64,000 nucleotides of DNA from assembly GCF_022558445.1 (NCBI RefSeq), contig NZ_CP054699.1:266001-330000 (forward strand), read 5' to 3'. The DNA comes from Candidatus Contubernalis alkalaceticus (GTDB lineage Bacteria > Bacillota > Dethiobacteria > SKNC01). Of this stretch, positions 45,965 through 55,130 are shown piece by piece. The position numbers and the translations under genes are program-made. Under the pieces are notes generated by a model that was given only the letters and a program-made list of their open reading frames with translations, had not been told where the DNA came from and searched no databases. Each line of letters starts with the position of its first letter. Within the stretch, counting starts at the first letter, position 1.

Positions 45965-46960
45965 ATGAGTAGAATAAGTCTTATACAATATGTCAAAAAA
46001 CAAAATAGAAGATTAATTTTTCCTTGGATGGGCACTATCGGGTTAAGGTTAACAGGGTATAGGTTATATGATGTCTACAATTCTCCTAAAAAGCAGTTGG
46101 AAGTAGCAATAGCCATGGATGAAAAATTTCAGGCAGACTTCATTTATCCTATGGATGATGGGCTTTTGTTTTGCGAAGCTATGAAATTACCTTTACTTAA
46201 ACACAATTATGACTTTCCCAGTGTTATAGATAATCCTGTTAAGTCCAGAGAACAACTATTAAGAATGGTGGTCCCTGATCCTTACCATAATAAGAGAATG
46301 GTTACAAATTTAAAATCACTTAAGCTGTTAGCAAGTCATTTTACTAAACCATTAGGGGTCATATTGCAGGGGCCATTTACTTTAGCTGTGGAAATGGTCG
46401 GGGCAATGGATATATGTAGGAGTATAATTAAGCAGCCGAGTTTTATAGAAGAAGTGCTTAAGTTTACTTATCAAACAGTAAACAGGTATGCCCAGGCTTG
46501 TGTAGATGCCGGAGTGCAGCTGGTAAGTTTTAGTGAACCTTCGGGCGTTATTCTTTCTCCCCATGTATATGAGCAATTAGTTTGTTTTAACTTAAAAAAG
46601 CTATATCATTCCCTTAATGCGTGGAAGGTGCTCCATGTATGCGGGAATACCAATCATTTACTAGATAAAATGCTAACTACGGAGGTTGAGGGTATAAGCC
46701 TGGACCAGTTAATGGATTTACCAACTATTGCTGCTAAGGTACCTGAAAACATAGTTTTAATTGGTAATGTTGACCCCATTGAAGTTTTGATGTTAATGAA
46801 ACCTGAGGAAGTAAGAGAAACTACCTTAAATTTATTGAGAAAAATGAAAAGTTTTTCTAACTATATACTATCCTTTGGGTGTACCTGTGCACCTGATACG
46901 CCCATAGATAATATCTGTGCTTTTATGGAGGCTGGGCGTACGAACAATGTTGATTTGTAA
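45965..46960 (+). CDS. MtaA-like zinc methyltransferase of the URO-D superfamily (type II, copy 2)
   Basis: This 331-residue protein is a clear paralogue of the one at 44077 (PWMGTIGLRLTGYRLYDVY, LQGPFTLAVEMVGA, SEPSGVILSP). It has an intact zinc site: His224 and Cys226 in LHVCGNT and Cys306/Cys308 in SFGCTCAPDTP. The ATG eight bases after AGGAG is preferred. It is embedded in ribose-like importer module 1, between ATPase and binding protein genes, which ties its substrate to that importer. Confidence 0.86.
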   Translation: MSRISLIQYVKKQNRRLIFPWMGTIGLRLTGYRLYDVYNSPKKQLEVAIAMDEKFQADFIYPMDDGLLFCEAMKLPLLKHNYDFPSVIDNPVKSREQLLRMVVPDPYHNKRMVTNLKSLKLLASHFTKPLGVILQGPFTLAVEMVGAMDICRSIIKQPSFIEEVLKFTYQTVNRYAQACVDAGVQLVSFSEPSGVILSPHVYEQLVCFNLKKLYHSLNAWKVLHVCGNTNHLLDKMLTTEVEGISLDQLMDLPTIAAKVPENIVLIGNVDPIEVLMLMKPEEVRETTLNLLRKMKSFSNYILSFGCTCAPDTPIDNICAFMEAGRTNNVDL

Positions 46961-47034
46961 GTTTTGAAGGGGGTGTATAAAAAGGTCGCAATAAATATTA
47001 GTTTTATAATTTATTAAAAGGGGGATAAAACAAA

Positions 47035-48003
47035 TTGAAAAAAATAATCGTTTTTCTAACAGTTTTAGTTTTCATGTTTGTAACATTGATGGGATGTGGT
47101 AATGATCAGGCGCTGCCAGGTAATGATGATGCTTCACCCGGTAATGGTGAGGAAGAAATACACATTGCGTATACTACCATGGACCTGGGGAATCCGTATT
47201 TTATACAAGTTGTTAAAGGTATGGAAGACAAAGCTGATGAACTTGGTATTAAGTTGACAGTTCACGATGGGAAAAATGATCCTATAATACAGGTGGATGC
47301 TGTGGAGAATTTTATAGTACAAAAGGTAGACGCTATTATAATTAGCGCTAATGATCAGTCTGCCCTGCAGCCCATGGTGTATAAGGGAGAAGAGGCAGGT
47401 ATCCCAGTTATCAGTGCCAATGTGCCCTTGGAAGACACTTATGCACATTTTGATTTAGTTCAATATGATTATGGTTTTATGGGAGGTCAAATTGCAGGTC
47501 AATGGATTAAAGATAATTTGGGAGGAGAAGCAGAGGTGGCAGTGTTGGGCTACCCATCTATTCCATTGGTTATTGAAAGATCTGAAGGGATTAAAGACGG
47601 AATTCATTCTATCGCACCAAATGCAAAAATTGTTTCTGAACAAGAAGCATATACTACCGAAATGGGAATGAATGTGACTGAATCTATTCTACAGGCTCAC
47701 CCAAATGTTAAAGTTATTGCAGGCATCAGTGATGTAGGTATTTTAGGAGCGTACGAAGCAGTTAAGGCAGCGGGTAAAGATACCGAAGATTTTTGTTTAG
47801 TAGGTTTAGACGCTACTCCTGAAGCCATTGATAAGATTAAAGAAAATGGTATTTATAAAGGCACTGTGGACATTGAGCCGTATGAAACGGGGCGGTTAAT
47901 TATTGAAACTACTTTAGAAATTATTAAGAATGGCAATAGAATAGAAGAAATGATTAAATTTCCTATGTCACCTGTTACAAAAGACAACATTGGCGATTAT
48001 TAA
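47035..48003 (+). CDS. Ribose-type solute-binding lipoprotein, module 1
   Basis: This 322-residue protein starts with TTG after GGGGGATAAAACAAA and has a lipobox (TLMGC). The fold is the RbsB/LacI type (GNPYFIQVVKGMEDKADELGI, DAIIISANDQSALQPMV, GLDATPEAIDKI). It binds the ligand for the ATPase at 45146 and permease at 48074. Sugars or sugar-like methylated compounds are plausible, but specificity is not readable. Confidence 0.88.
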   Translation: MKKIIVFLTVLVFMFVTLMGCGNDQALPGNDDASPGNGEEEIHIAYTTMDLGNPYFIQVVKGMEDKADELGIKLTVHDGKNDPIIQVDAVENFIVQKVDAIIISANDQSALQPMVYKGEEAGIPVISANVPLEDTYAHFDLVQYDYGFMGGQIAGQWIKDNLGGEAEVAVLGYPSIPLVIERSEGIKDGIHSIAPNAKIVSEQEAYTTEMGMNVTESILQAHPNVKVIAGISDVGILGAYEAVKAAGKDTEDFCLVGLDATPEAIDKIKENGIYKGTVDIEPYETGRLIIETTLEIIKNGNRIEEMIKFPMSPVTKDNIGDY

Positions 48004-48014
48004 AATTGTTAATT

Positions 48015-48048
48015 GGGGAGGCCTTGTTTTAACAGGCTTCTCCTTTTT
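48015..48048 (+). terminator. Attenuator between binding protein and permease genes
   Basis: GGGGAGGCCT pairs along its length with AGGCTTCTCC (two wobble pairs) and is followed by TTTTT. As at 12799, it would allow excess binding protein. Confidence 0.8.
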
Positions 48049-48073
48049 AATTCTTAACCTTAAGGAGTTTTAG

Positions 48074-49051
48074 ATGGATCGCTATTATATGAGGGAAATT
48101 ATAACTAAATATGGCCTTCTAGTGGTTTTGGTTTTGCTGGTTATGTTTTTTTCCAATAGAACCGAAGTTTTTTTAACTCTGCCAAATTTCATTAATATTT
48201 TGAGGCAAGTTTCTATTATGGGGATTGTTTCTGTGGGAATGGCCTTTGTTCTTATATCAGGCGGCATAGACCTGTCCGTCGGTTCGATTATTGGAGTATC
48301 GTCTGTTTTAGCTGCTACGTTAATGGTCAATGGGGTTAATATTCCTACTGCTTTTTTGGCAACTCTTATTGCTGGAGTATTGATAGGGTTATTTAACGGA
48401 TTAATGATTAATAATGTTAAGATTCCTCCCTTAATTACCACGTTGGGGAGTATGACTATATTCAGGGGTGCAGCCTACATTATCACAGGTGGCTTACCGG
48501 TATATGGATTTTCTGCAGTATCTTTTTCCTTCTTAGGTCAAGGATATATAAATATTATTCCAGTTCCAGTTTTAGTTATGGCAGCAGTATTTCTTTCAGG
48601 TTTTATAGTATTGTATACTACCAGATTTGGACGGTATGTACATGCCATAGGGGGTAACGAAACAGCCTCTGAATTGTCTGGCATTCCTGTAAAAAAAATA
48701 AAATATTTTGTTTATGCCATTTCGGGTTTTCTGGCTTCTCTTGCCGGCCTTGTTCTTCTATCCAGGATAAATAGTGGACAGCCCAATGCCGGTCAGGGAT
48801 ACGAACTGGATATTGTAACAGCAGTTGTTTTGGGAGGCGTAAGTATTTACGGAGGAGAAGGTAGACTAAGTGGCGTGTTGTCAGGTATTTTAATCATGGG
48901 AATTTTAACAAATGGAATGATTCTTATGAATGTAAATGAATATTACCAGCTGGTCGTAAAAGGAGCGGTACTGCTGGCTGCAGTGGGAACGGACGTTTAT
49001 ATAAGCAATATGGAAATAAAGGATGAATCAGTGGTAAAGGGTCAGAATTAG
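48074..49051 (+). CDS. Ribose-type ABC permease, module 1
   Basis: This 325-residue membrane protein is RbsC-like, with the motifs ISGGIDLSVGSIIGVSS, PPLITTLGSMTIFRGAAYIITGG and AVVLGGVSIYGGEGRLSG. It has a good AAGGAG ribosome binding site. It completes the module with genes at 45146 and 47035. No DCCP or corrinoid gene lies inside this module, so it may depend on those at 42278-44077. Confidence 0.9.
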   Translation: MDRYYMREIITKYGLLVVLVLLVMFFSNRTEVFLTLPNFINILRQVSIMGIVSVGMAFVLISGGIDLSVGSIIGVSSVLAATLMVNGVNIPTAFLATLIAGVLIGLFNGLMINNVKIPPLITTLGSMTIFRGAAYIITGGLPVYGFSAVSFSFLGQGYINIIPVPVLVMAAVFLSGFIVLYTTRFGRYVHAIGGNETASELSGIPVKKIKYFVYAISGFLASLAGLVLLSRINSGQPNAGQGYELDIVTAVVLGGVSIYGGEGRLSGVLSGILIMGILTNGMILMNVNEYYQLVVKGAVLLAAVGTDVYISNMEIKDESVVKGQN

Positions 49052-49159
49052 CCTTTTCCCCTCTATTATGGATGCAAGCGATTACCCTAAATTACATGTT
49101 TTTTTAATTACATTTATACCTGCTGGGTGGAAATCGTAAGTTCTGGATTCCGGTTTTCC

Positions 49160-49290
49160 AAAAAAGAGTTTATGTCCAAAATATAGGAAGCTGTAAAGGG
49201 AGAGAAGAAATTGCCGGTATTTTTGTGGGATTTTAATTAATATAGGTTAGGGAAAACTACTGTCCTGGCATTGATAACTATAACCTGTAG
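49160..49290 (+). pseudogene. Scrambled remains of BMP-type permease genes
   Basis: Short pieces matching the permeases at 39832 and 40868 survive in different frames: VYVQNIG near 49172, then AVKGREEIAGIFVGF with one missing base near 49200, ending in TAA, then GKTTVLALIT near 49250. Their order partly follows that of the intact genes. They indicate a decayed duplicate of the BMP-type importer. Confidence 0.6.
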
Positions 49291-49311
49291 AAATAGTGAT
49301 GAGTTCCTGGC

Positions 49312-49365
49312 ATAACAAACAGTAATAGTAACTATAAAGGATAATTCAAAAATATGTCGAAAAAT
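49312..49365 (+). promoter_or_regulatory. Shared upstream element, copy C, with Spo0A-box-like motif
   Basis: ATAACAAACAGTAATA, five variable bases, TATAAAGGA, A-rich stretch, TGTCGAA at 49355-49361. It is the same element as at 22759 and 42123. It lies about 125 bases before the URO-D gene of ribose-like module 2. Apart from this and the permease scar, the 439-base gap from 49052 to 49490 shows no gene. Confidence 0.65.
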
Positions 49366-49490
49366 ATAAGTGATTACCCGCATAAAAAAGTAAAACCGTC
49401 AGTTATTTTAAGATTACGGAACAAGATTTTTTAACAAATTTATATGGCAATTGATATTACCATCTGGTCTAGTACAAAGGGATTAAAACC

Positions 49491-50549
49491 ATGAATCATA
49501 CAAATAAGTCTGAAAAAAAATTGCCCGGTGTAAAAAACACCGGTTTTGGCAGAGTTAAGGTTGTACCCTTGGGAGGGGTGTTTTCTGCCGCCATTTCAGG
49601 GTTAAGCACCAGGGAGTATTATTTAAACCCGGAAAAGGCTTTCAAAGCACAGGTTTGGGCGGCAGAATTAATAAAACATGATGCAGTTCCCTCCTTTAGT
49701 ATTCCTGACTATGCAGGATGGGACTTTGGGGGAGAATTGTTTTTTCCGGAAACCCCACCCTGCTCCCTCCCACACCTGGTAAAACGGCCTGTAAACATGG
49801 AGGAGGATGTTTACAACCTTCAGGTACCGGATATTTTAAATACTCCTGCCACAGGGAGGAAGCTTGCTTTTGCCAGAATCTCAAAAAAAATGGGTTATAC
49901 TACATCGATACCCGGTGGTTCTCCCCTGGGTATAGTGGGTTCTTTGTTGGGTGGAGAGCTAATGTTACGCTGGATGGTTAAAAAGCCGGAACTGATACAT
50001 CAGCTTTTGAGGATTTCTACAGATTATCTTTATAAAATATCAGAGGTATTTATTTCTGAAGTGGGTCTGGAGTCCTGCACGCTGGCAAGCTCATTTCCCT
50101 GGGAGTCCAACACCTTGTGTTCTCCTCATTTTTTTGAAAAGTTTAGCCTTCCCTATGTAATAGAACTGCATGAACATTTTTTAAAACTAGGTATGAAAAA
50201 GTGGTCCATTCATCTTTGTGGAGACCACAGGAAAAACTTGATTATTTGGAAAAATTCTATTCCCCTGCCCCCCAAAGTTTTGTTTACTATGGGAGATGAC
50301 ATGAATTTGGAACATGCAGCAAAAGCTCTGGGAGAGCAGCATGCATTTGGGGGGAATATATCCTGTACACTTTTGCAAACCGGCACTCCTGACCAGGTAT
50401 ATGAAAAATGTAAAGATATAATCAAAAAAGTTGGATATTTACCGGGTGGGTTTGTGTTGATGCCGGCCTGTACAATTTCTCCTCTGACTCCCCCGGCAAA
50501 CGTATATGCCATGGTGAAAGCTGCCGGGGATTTGACAGGACAGGCATAG
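49491..50549 (+). CDS. URO-D superfamily protein, putative methyltransferase (type I, copy 3)
   Basis: This 352-residue member of the subgroup at 19207 and 28129 has the motifs AGWDFGGELFFP, IPGGSPLGIVGS, LLRISTDYL and WSIHLCGDH. Its zinc-type residues are His-x-Cys in IHLCGDH and Cys in LMPACTISPLTPP. It heads ribose-like importer module 2, about 60 bases before the ATPase gene. No strong Shine-Dalgarno is seen at the ATG (GGGATTAAAACC), so its translation may be weak or start elsewhere. Confidence 0.82.
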   Translation: MNHTNKSEKKLPGVKNTGFGRVKVVPLGGVFSAAISGLSTREYYLNPEKAFKAQVWAAELIKHDAVPSFSIPDYAGWDFGGELFFPETPPCSLPHLVKRPVNMEEDVYNLQVPDILNTPATGRKLAFARISKKMGYTTSIPGGSPLGIVGSLLGGELMLRWMVKKPELIHQLLRISTDYLYKISEVFISEVGLESCTLASSFPWESNTLCSPHFFEKFSLPYVIELHEHFLKLGMKKWSIHLCGDHRKNLIIWKNSIPLPPKVLFTMGDDMNLEHAAKALGEQHAFGGNISCTLLQTGTPDQVYEKCKDIIKKVGYLPGGFVLMPACTISPLTPPANVYAMVKAAGDLTGQA

Positions 50550-50606
50550 TAAACGTAATAAACAGGAAGAATTAATAATTTATAAGGGTGAAAGCCGGGG
50601 GTAAAA

Positions 50607-51425
50607 ATGGATCAGGCTAAAAAAAATATTACCGAAAAACCTATATTAAAAGTTCAAGAAATATTTAAATCTTTCGGGCATATCCAGGTTTTATCCGGGA
50701 TATCTTTAGAAGTTAATTGTGGACAGGTGTTGGCTATTGTAGGGGATAATGGCGCAGGGAAAACTACTCTGATTAAAATATTATCCGGAGCACTAACACC
50801 AGATAAGGGTAGGATTATTTTTAACTCTGAAGAGTTCAGCAAAATGACTCCTTCAGTGGCCATACAAAAGGGAATATCAACGGTCTACCAGGATTTAGCC
50901 CTGGTAGACAGCAGGGATGTGGCCTGTAATGTGTTTTTAGGCAGGGAACCCTTAAAGGGAGGCTTTATTGTTGACAAGGGAAAAATGGTTGAACAGACCC
51001 GTATTCTGCTGGATAGTTTGCAAATCAGCGTTCCCCGGTTGGAAAATCCGGTAGGCTGCCTGTCCGGTGGACAAAGGCAGGCTGTTGCTGTAGCCAGGGC
51101 CATCCAGCAGGGGGGGAAAGTTATTATTTTTGATGAACCAACAGCAGCTATGGGAGTTCGCGAGTCGGCAAAAGTCTTGGAACTTATACAAATGTTAGGG
51201 AATCAGGGCTTTGCAGTAATGGTAATCAGCCATAATCTTCACCAGGTGTTTGCAATTTCAGATCGCATATGTGTTATCAGGCAGGGAAAGCTGGTGGGGG
51301 ATTTCCAAACGGAGGAAACTGAACCCGGCGAAATAGTACAGTATATAACGGGGGCAAATTTAAAAAATGAGAAAGAATTTGAACAAAGCACTGATTGTTC
51401 AAGATTATGTCACACTGGCTCATAA
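50607..51425 (+). CDS. Single-domain sugar-type ABC ATPase (ribose/FrcA-like), module 2
   Basis: This 272-residue ATPase closely parallels that at 45146: Walker A GDNGAGKTT, signature LSGGQRQAVAVARAI, Walker B VIIFDEPTAAMG, VISHNLHQVF. It overlaps the permease gene by 59 bases, so they are cotranslated. Its binding protein is encoded at 53930. Confidence 0.88.
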   Translation: MDQAKKNITEKPILKVQEIFKSFGHIQVLSGISLEVNCGQVLAIVGDNGAGKTTLIKILSGALTPDKGRIIFNSEEFSKMTPSVAIQKGISTVYQDLALVDSRDVACNVFLGREPLKGGFIVDKGKMVEQTRILLDSLQISVPRLENPVGCLSGGQRQAVAVARAIQQGGKVIIFDEPTAAMGVRESAKVLELIQMLGNQGFAVMVISHNLHQVFAISDRICVIRQGKLVGDFQTEETEPGEIVQYITGANLKNEKEFEQSTDCSRLCHTGS

Positions 51426-52365
51426 ACAAATAAAAAATAATATAGAACAGTCTTTTTCACAGGTGCTTCTGTTGGCTGCTCTTTTGGTTTTGGTAACAGG
51501 GTTGAGTTTATCTTCTCCCTTTTTTATGACCTGGGCAAATTTTAGAAATATTTTGGATCAAACTTCCCTGCATATTATTTTAGCCCTGGGAATGACTTTT
51601 GTAATTTGTACCGGGGGAATCGATTTGTCAGTGGGAGCCGTCGCGGCATTAAGCGGGGTGTCTATTGCTTATGCCATGAAAAGTGGGGTTTCCGTTTACC
51701 CGGCTGTTTTACTGGGTTTATTTACAGGAGTCTTGATTGGTGCTGGGAACGGTCTTCTGATTTCCCGGTTACGGATAAACCCATTTATTATAACCCTGGG
51801 TTCCATGTCTGTCAGCAGAGGTCTGGCCTTGATTATAACCGGAGGCATCCCTATTTATGGATTTGACCGGAGCTTTACCTGGTGGGGCAGCGGCCATATT
51901 GGTCCAGTCAATTCACCAATTATAATGGCAGGCTTATTGGTAGCAGCCGGTGCATTTGTTTTAAACATGACCAGGCTGGGTTATTATACTCTGGCTTTGG
52001 GAGGAAATGAAGAGGCGCTTCGAAGAACCGGGGCTTCAACCGTTTTCTATAAAACAATGGTCTATGCTCTTTGTGGGTTGACAGCGGCTCTGGCCGGGCT
52101 GATTTCTACAGCTCGTTTAAATACTGCCGAACCCCTGGCCGGTTGGATGTTTGAACTGGATGCTATTGCCGCAGTTGTTTTAGGAGGAACCAGTATGAAC
52201 GGCGGGAAGGGCACCGTTGCCGGTACTGTGATCGCTTGTTTTCTGCTGGGGGTTTTGCGCAACGGCCTGACCATTCTTAGTATTCCGTCTTACTATCACC
52301 AGCTGCTGATTGGCATAATTATCCTGACATCAGTAGTGATTTCAGAAATACGTTCTCAAAAATAA
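51367..52365 (+). CDS. Ribose-type ABC permease, module 2
   Basis: This 332-residue RbsC-like membrane protein has ICTGGIDLSVGAVAALSG, INPFIITLGSMSVSRGLALIITGG and AVVLGGTSMNGGKGTVAG. The start used lies within the upstream gene, with only a weak GGGGG ribosome-binding-like sequence. The first 30 residues are hydrophilic, so a later start is possible. Confidence 0.87.
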   Translation: MRKNLNKALIVQDYVTLAHKQIKNNIEQSFSQVLLLAALLVLVTGLSLSSPFFMTWANFRNILDQTSLHIILALGMTFVICTGGIDLSVGAVAALSGVSIAYAMKSGVSVYPAVLLGLFTGVLIGAGNGLLISRLRINPFIITLGSMSVSRGLALIITGGIPIYGFDRSFTWWGSGHIGPVNSPIIMAGLLVAAGAFVLNMTRLGYYTLALGGNEEALRRTGASTVFYKTMVYALCGLTAALAGLISTARLNTAEPLAGWMFELDAIAAVVLGGTSMNGGKGTVAGTVIACFLLGVLRNGLTILSIPSYYHQLLIGIIILTSVVISEIRSQK

Positions 52366-52385
52366 CAGTTCTCGGAGGCTTTACC

Positions 52386-52940
52386 ATGGAAATTAACAAA
52401 AACGTGGTATATCAACAGTTTGTATCTGTTTTAGAAGGGCTTTTGGAGGCCGGGGAAAACCAGGTGTCCGGTAGATTATTGGTCGTTTCTTGCAGCATCA
52501 GTCGGGTGGAAGGCCGTCGAGAAGACACTACTGGAGACCCGGAACTGGCACGGGCTATATGCAGTGCATTATGGGATAACAAGCCCGTAGATATGTCTGC
52601 AGCAGTTCAGTGCTGTGAACATCTCAACCGGGCATTGATTGTAGAAAGGGAAACTCTGGTTCAAAAAAACCTGTCTGAAGTGAATGTGGTTCCTGTTTCT
52701 GAAGCCGGAGGAACATTTGCTGCTGTTTCTATGGAATTTTTTAATGATCCGGTAGTGGTAGAAACAATCCAGGGGGATTCAGGAATTGATATTGGATTGA
52801 CCATGATTGGAATGCACCTGAAGCCGGTAGTCATGCCGTTACTTTTAGATACAGAATATATTGGAGGAGCCAGAGTGATAGCTGCCCGTACCCGGCCAAA
52901 ACTGATTGGAGGTGAGCGGGCTCAGTATAAGAAGAAATAA
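52386..52940 (+). CDS. DUF436 (YwlG-like, TIGR01440) protein
   Basis: This 184-residue protein matches the YwlG/UPF0340 family (LVVSCSISRVEGRREDTTGD, CEHLNRALIVERE, GDSGIDIGLTMIGMHLKPV). It is cytoplasmic and of unknown function. It lies in frame order between permease and sugar kinase genes with a GGAGG ribosome binding site. This is unusual, since the family is normally found elsewhere on Bacillota chromosomes. Operon membership suggests a role with the imported compound. A duplicated, recruited copy is possible. Confidence 0.8.
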   Translation: MEINKNVVYQQFVSVLEGLLEAGENQVSGRLLVVSCSISRVEGRREDTTGDPELARAICSALWDNKPVDMSAAVQCCEHLNRALIVERETLVQKNLSEVNVVPVSEAGGTFAAVSMEFFNDPVVVETIQGDSGIDIGLTMIGMHLKPVVMPLLLDTEYIGGARVIAARTRPKLIGGERAQYKKK

Positions 52941-52963
52941 TTCTTTTGGAAAGGAGGGAATGA

Positions 52964-53908
52964 ATGACAGCCGATGTAATAGGTCTGGGAGCATCAGCGA
53001 TGGATATCGTCCTTACATGCGAAGAGCTCCCCAGGGAAGATGGATTTGCCTTTATCCACAGCGAAAAAATAATGCCCGGAGGAAGTTGTGCCAATGTCAT
53101 GGTAGCTTTAAAAAAACTGGGGATTAAGGCTGCCCTGACAGCCAAAATTGGGGATGACCACTACGGCAGATTGTTTCAGGAGCAGCTGTTTAATACAGGA
53201 GTCGAAACCAGTTTTCTGGTTACAAAGAAGGGAGGCACAACCCTTCATACCTTTATCACTGTGGCCAGGAATGGGAAAAAAGCCATTTACGCTAACCTGG
53301 GGGACAGCCTGTTGGAATTGACCGAAGACGAAGTGAGTGTAGATATTTTGAGAGGAGCAAAGGTCTTTTATACAGATATGTTTGGAGCGGCACCTGCATT
53401 AAAGTTAGCCAGAGAATGCCGACGCAGAAATATCCAGGTGGTTTTTAACCTGCAGTGTTCACCCTCTTTTATGAATTTCTGCGGGGTCAGTTCTGAACAG
53501 CTAGAGGAAATGATTGCCCTTTGTCACCTCCTGGTAGTTTGTAAAGAGGGAATGAAAGAGTTGGCAGGTACCGATGTTCCTAAGGATGCAGGGGCTGTCC
53601 TTTACAGCCGCTATTCCCCGGATTCAGGTTTGATTACAACCCATGGCGAAGAGGGCTCAGTTTGGTGGAGAAAAGATCAAGTAGTTCAGTGCAGGGCATT
53701 TCCGGTGAAAGCCGTAGATACTACTGGTGCGGGGGATGCTTTTACAGGGGGCTTAATTTCAGCATACTATTTTAAAAATAATCAACCTGAAGACGCATTG
53801 AAATTTGCCAGTGCTTGTGCCGCCATTAAATGTATCCAACCTGGTGCCAGGTTGGATACCAGTGAAAAAGAAGTAAAAACCTTTATTAAAGAAAAGAGCT
53901 TTAACTAA
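52964..53908 (+). CDS. PfkB-family carbohydrate kinase (ribokinase-like)
   Basis: This 314-residue kinase has the N-terminal PfkB signature (GGSCANVMVALKKLG) and the catalytic anion-hole motif DTTGAGDAFTGG. It should phosphorylate a sugar or nucleoside-like product using ATP. It sits between the permease and binding protein genes of module 2 with an AAAGGAGG ribosome binding site. Its presence is the best hint that the compound imported by this module is sugar-like after demethylation. Confidence 0.88.
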   Translation: MTADVIGLGASAMDIVLTCEELPREDGFAFIHSEKIMPGGSCANVMVALKKLGIKAALTAKIGDDHYGRLFQEQLFNTGVETSFLVTKKGGTTLHTFITVARNGKKAIYANLGDSLLELTEDEVSVDILRGAKVFYTDMFGAAPALKLARECRRRNIQVVFNLQCSPSFMNFCGVSSEQLEEMIALCHLLVVCKEGMKELAGTDVPKDAGAVLYSRYSPDSGLITTHGEEGSVWWRKDQVVQCRAFPVKAVDTTGAGDAFTGGLISAYYFKNNQPEDALKFASACAAIKCIQPGARLDTSEKEVKTFIKEKSFN

Positions 53909-53929
53909 AAGAGGAGGGTTATAATTTCA

Positions 53930-55036
53930 ATGAATATAAAAAAAATAATCTGTATGGTATTAGTTACGGTATTGTTGTTTACCTTTGTTGGGTGCCAAAG
54001 CAGCACAGACAATAACGGCGGCAGCGAAGATGTACAGGCTGAACCGGTAAATGATGAAGAAACAGTAGATGAAACCCCGGCTGAGTCCGGTAACGAGGCC
54101 TATCTGGGTGCAGAAGCCAAGCTATTGGAATTCTTATCTCCCATTCCGGAAGTTAGCAGCAATTACAAAATTGCAGCGTTAGAAATTACCCTGGCTAATC
54201 CCTTTTGGGTGGTTATGCAAGAGGGTTATGAAGCAGCTGCAGAGGAATTTGGTGTAGAGGTGGATGTCATGGCTGCCCCCAAGGAGGATGATGTCAATTC
54301 TCAGCTGGATACACTGATGAACATTTTAACTAAAAATTATGATGCCGTGGCTATATCTGCTATTACCCCTTTCAATTTAATTCCCGGAGTTGCGCAAGCA
54401 ACCAAAATGGGGATTCCTGTGGTGGCCGTAGGCACCAGTGTGGATGAAGAAGCGGCAAAAGAGGCAGATGCACGGGTGGAGGCTTTTATCACCTCTGATT
54501 TTGAAGAACAGGGCACAATGGGTGCGGAATTCATAATCGAAAAGATTGGTTCTGGAGAGGTTGCCATTATCGAAGGCCTTCCGGGAGCAGCTCAGGGTGA
54601 AGCCAGAAAAAATGGAGCAAAAAAAACCTTTGAAGCGAATTCAGATATCGAACTGGTTTCTGTCCAGCCAGGAAACTGGGATAGAAAAACGGCATATGAT
54701 ATTGCCTCTAATCTCATCCAGGCTCATCCTGAATTGAAAGGTATTTTCTGCGCCAATGACGTAATGGCTCTGGGAGTTGTTGAAGCATTAAAGGCTGCAG
54801 GGAAAAAAGATGATGTGGTAGTGGTAGGAGTAGACTTTATTGAGGAAGCCAAGGATTCTATCGTTGAAGGGGAATTGGATGCTACAGTAGCCATGTCACC
54901 CTATCTATTCGGTAAGGGAGGATTAATATTAGCCTTAAAAGTTTTGGAAGGTCATGAATTGAATGAAGAAATATACTGGACTCCTCTGGGTTTGGTTAGC
55001 GCTGAAAATGTTCATACTTTTGAGGGTTGGAAATAA
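53930..55036 (+). CDS. Ribose-type solute-binding lipoprotein, module 2
   Basis: This 368-residue lipoprotein (signal ending FTFVGC) has an acidic linker and an RbsB-like fold (LANPFWVVMQEGYEAAAEEFGVEV, DAVAISAITPFNLIPGV, GVDFIEEAKDSIVEGELDATVAMSP). The gene follows the PfkB kinase gene with a GAGGAGG ribosome binding site and is followed by a strong terminator. It is the ligand receptor for ATPase 50607 and permease 51367. Confidence 0.88.
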   Translation: MNIKKIICMVLVTVLLFTFVGCQSSTDNNGGSEDVQAEPVNDEETVDETPAESGNEAYLGAEAKLLEFLSPIPEVSSNYKIAALEITLANPFWVVMQEGYEAAAEEFGVEVDVMAAPKEDDVNSQLDTLMNILTKNYDAVAISAITPFNLIPGVAQATKMGIPVVAVGTSVDEEAAKEADARVEAFITSDFEEQGTMGAEFIIEKIGSGEVAIIEGLPGAAQGEARKNGAKKTFEANSDIELVSVQPGNWDRKTAYDIASNLIQAHPELKGIFCANDVMALGVVEALKAAGKKDDVVVVGVDFIEEAKDSIVEGELDATVAMSPYLFGKGGLILALKVLEGHELNEEIYWTPLGLVSAENVHTFEGWK

Positions 55037-55056
55037 ATGCAATTTTCTTTTCTTGG

Positions 55057-55086
55057 CTGCCGGAGAACAACTTCTCCGGCAGTTTT
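55057..55086 (+). terminator. Strong terminator ending ribose-like module 2
   Basis: A perfect 11-base stem CTGCCGGAGAA/TTCTCCGGCAG with a CAAC loop, followed by TTTTAAAA. Confidence 0.9.
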
Positions 55087-55130
55087 AAAATCTTACTAAT
55101 GTATGGTGCTGGTATATTGGAGGAAATAAA

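Noticed and set aside
19207-50549. Annotating the URO-D proteins as haem-synthesis HemE
   Set aside because: There are six divergent copies beside importers and corrinoid proteins, most with His-x-Cys and distal Cys zinc motifs of MtaA/MtbA type, and no other haem genes.
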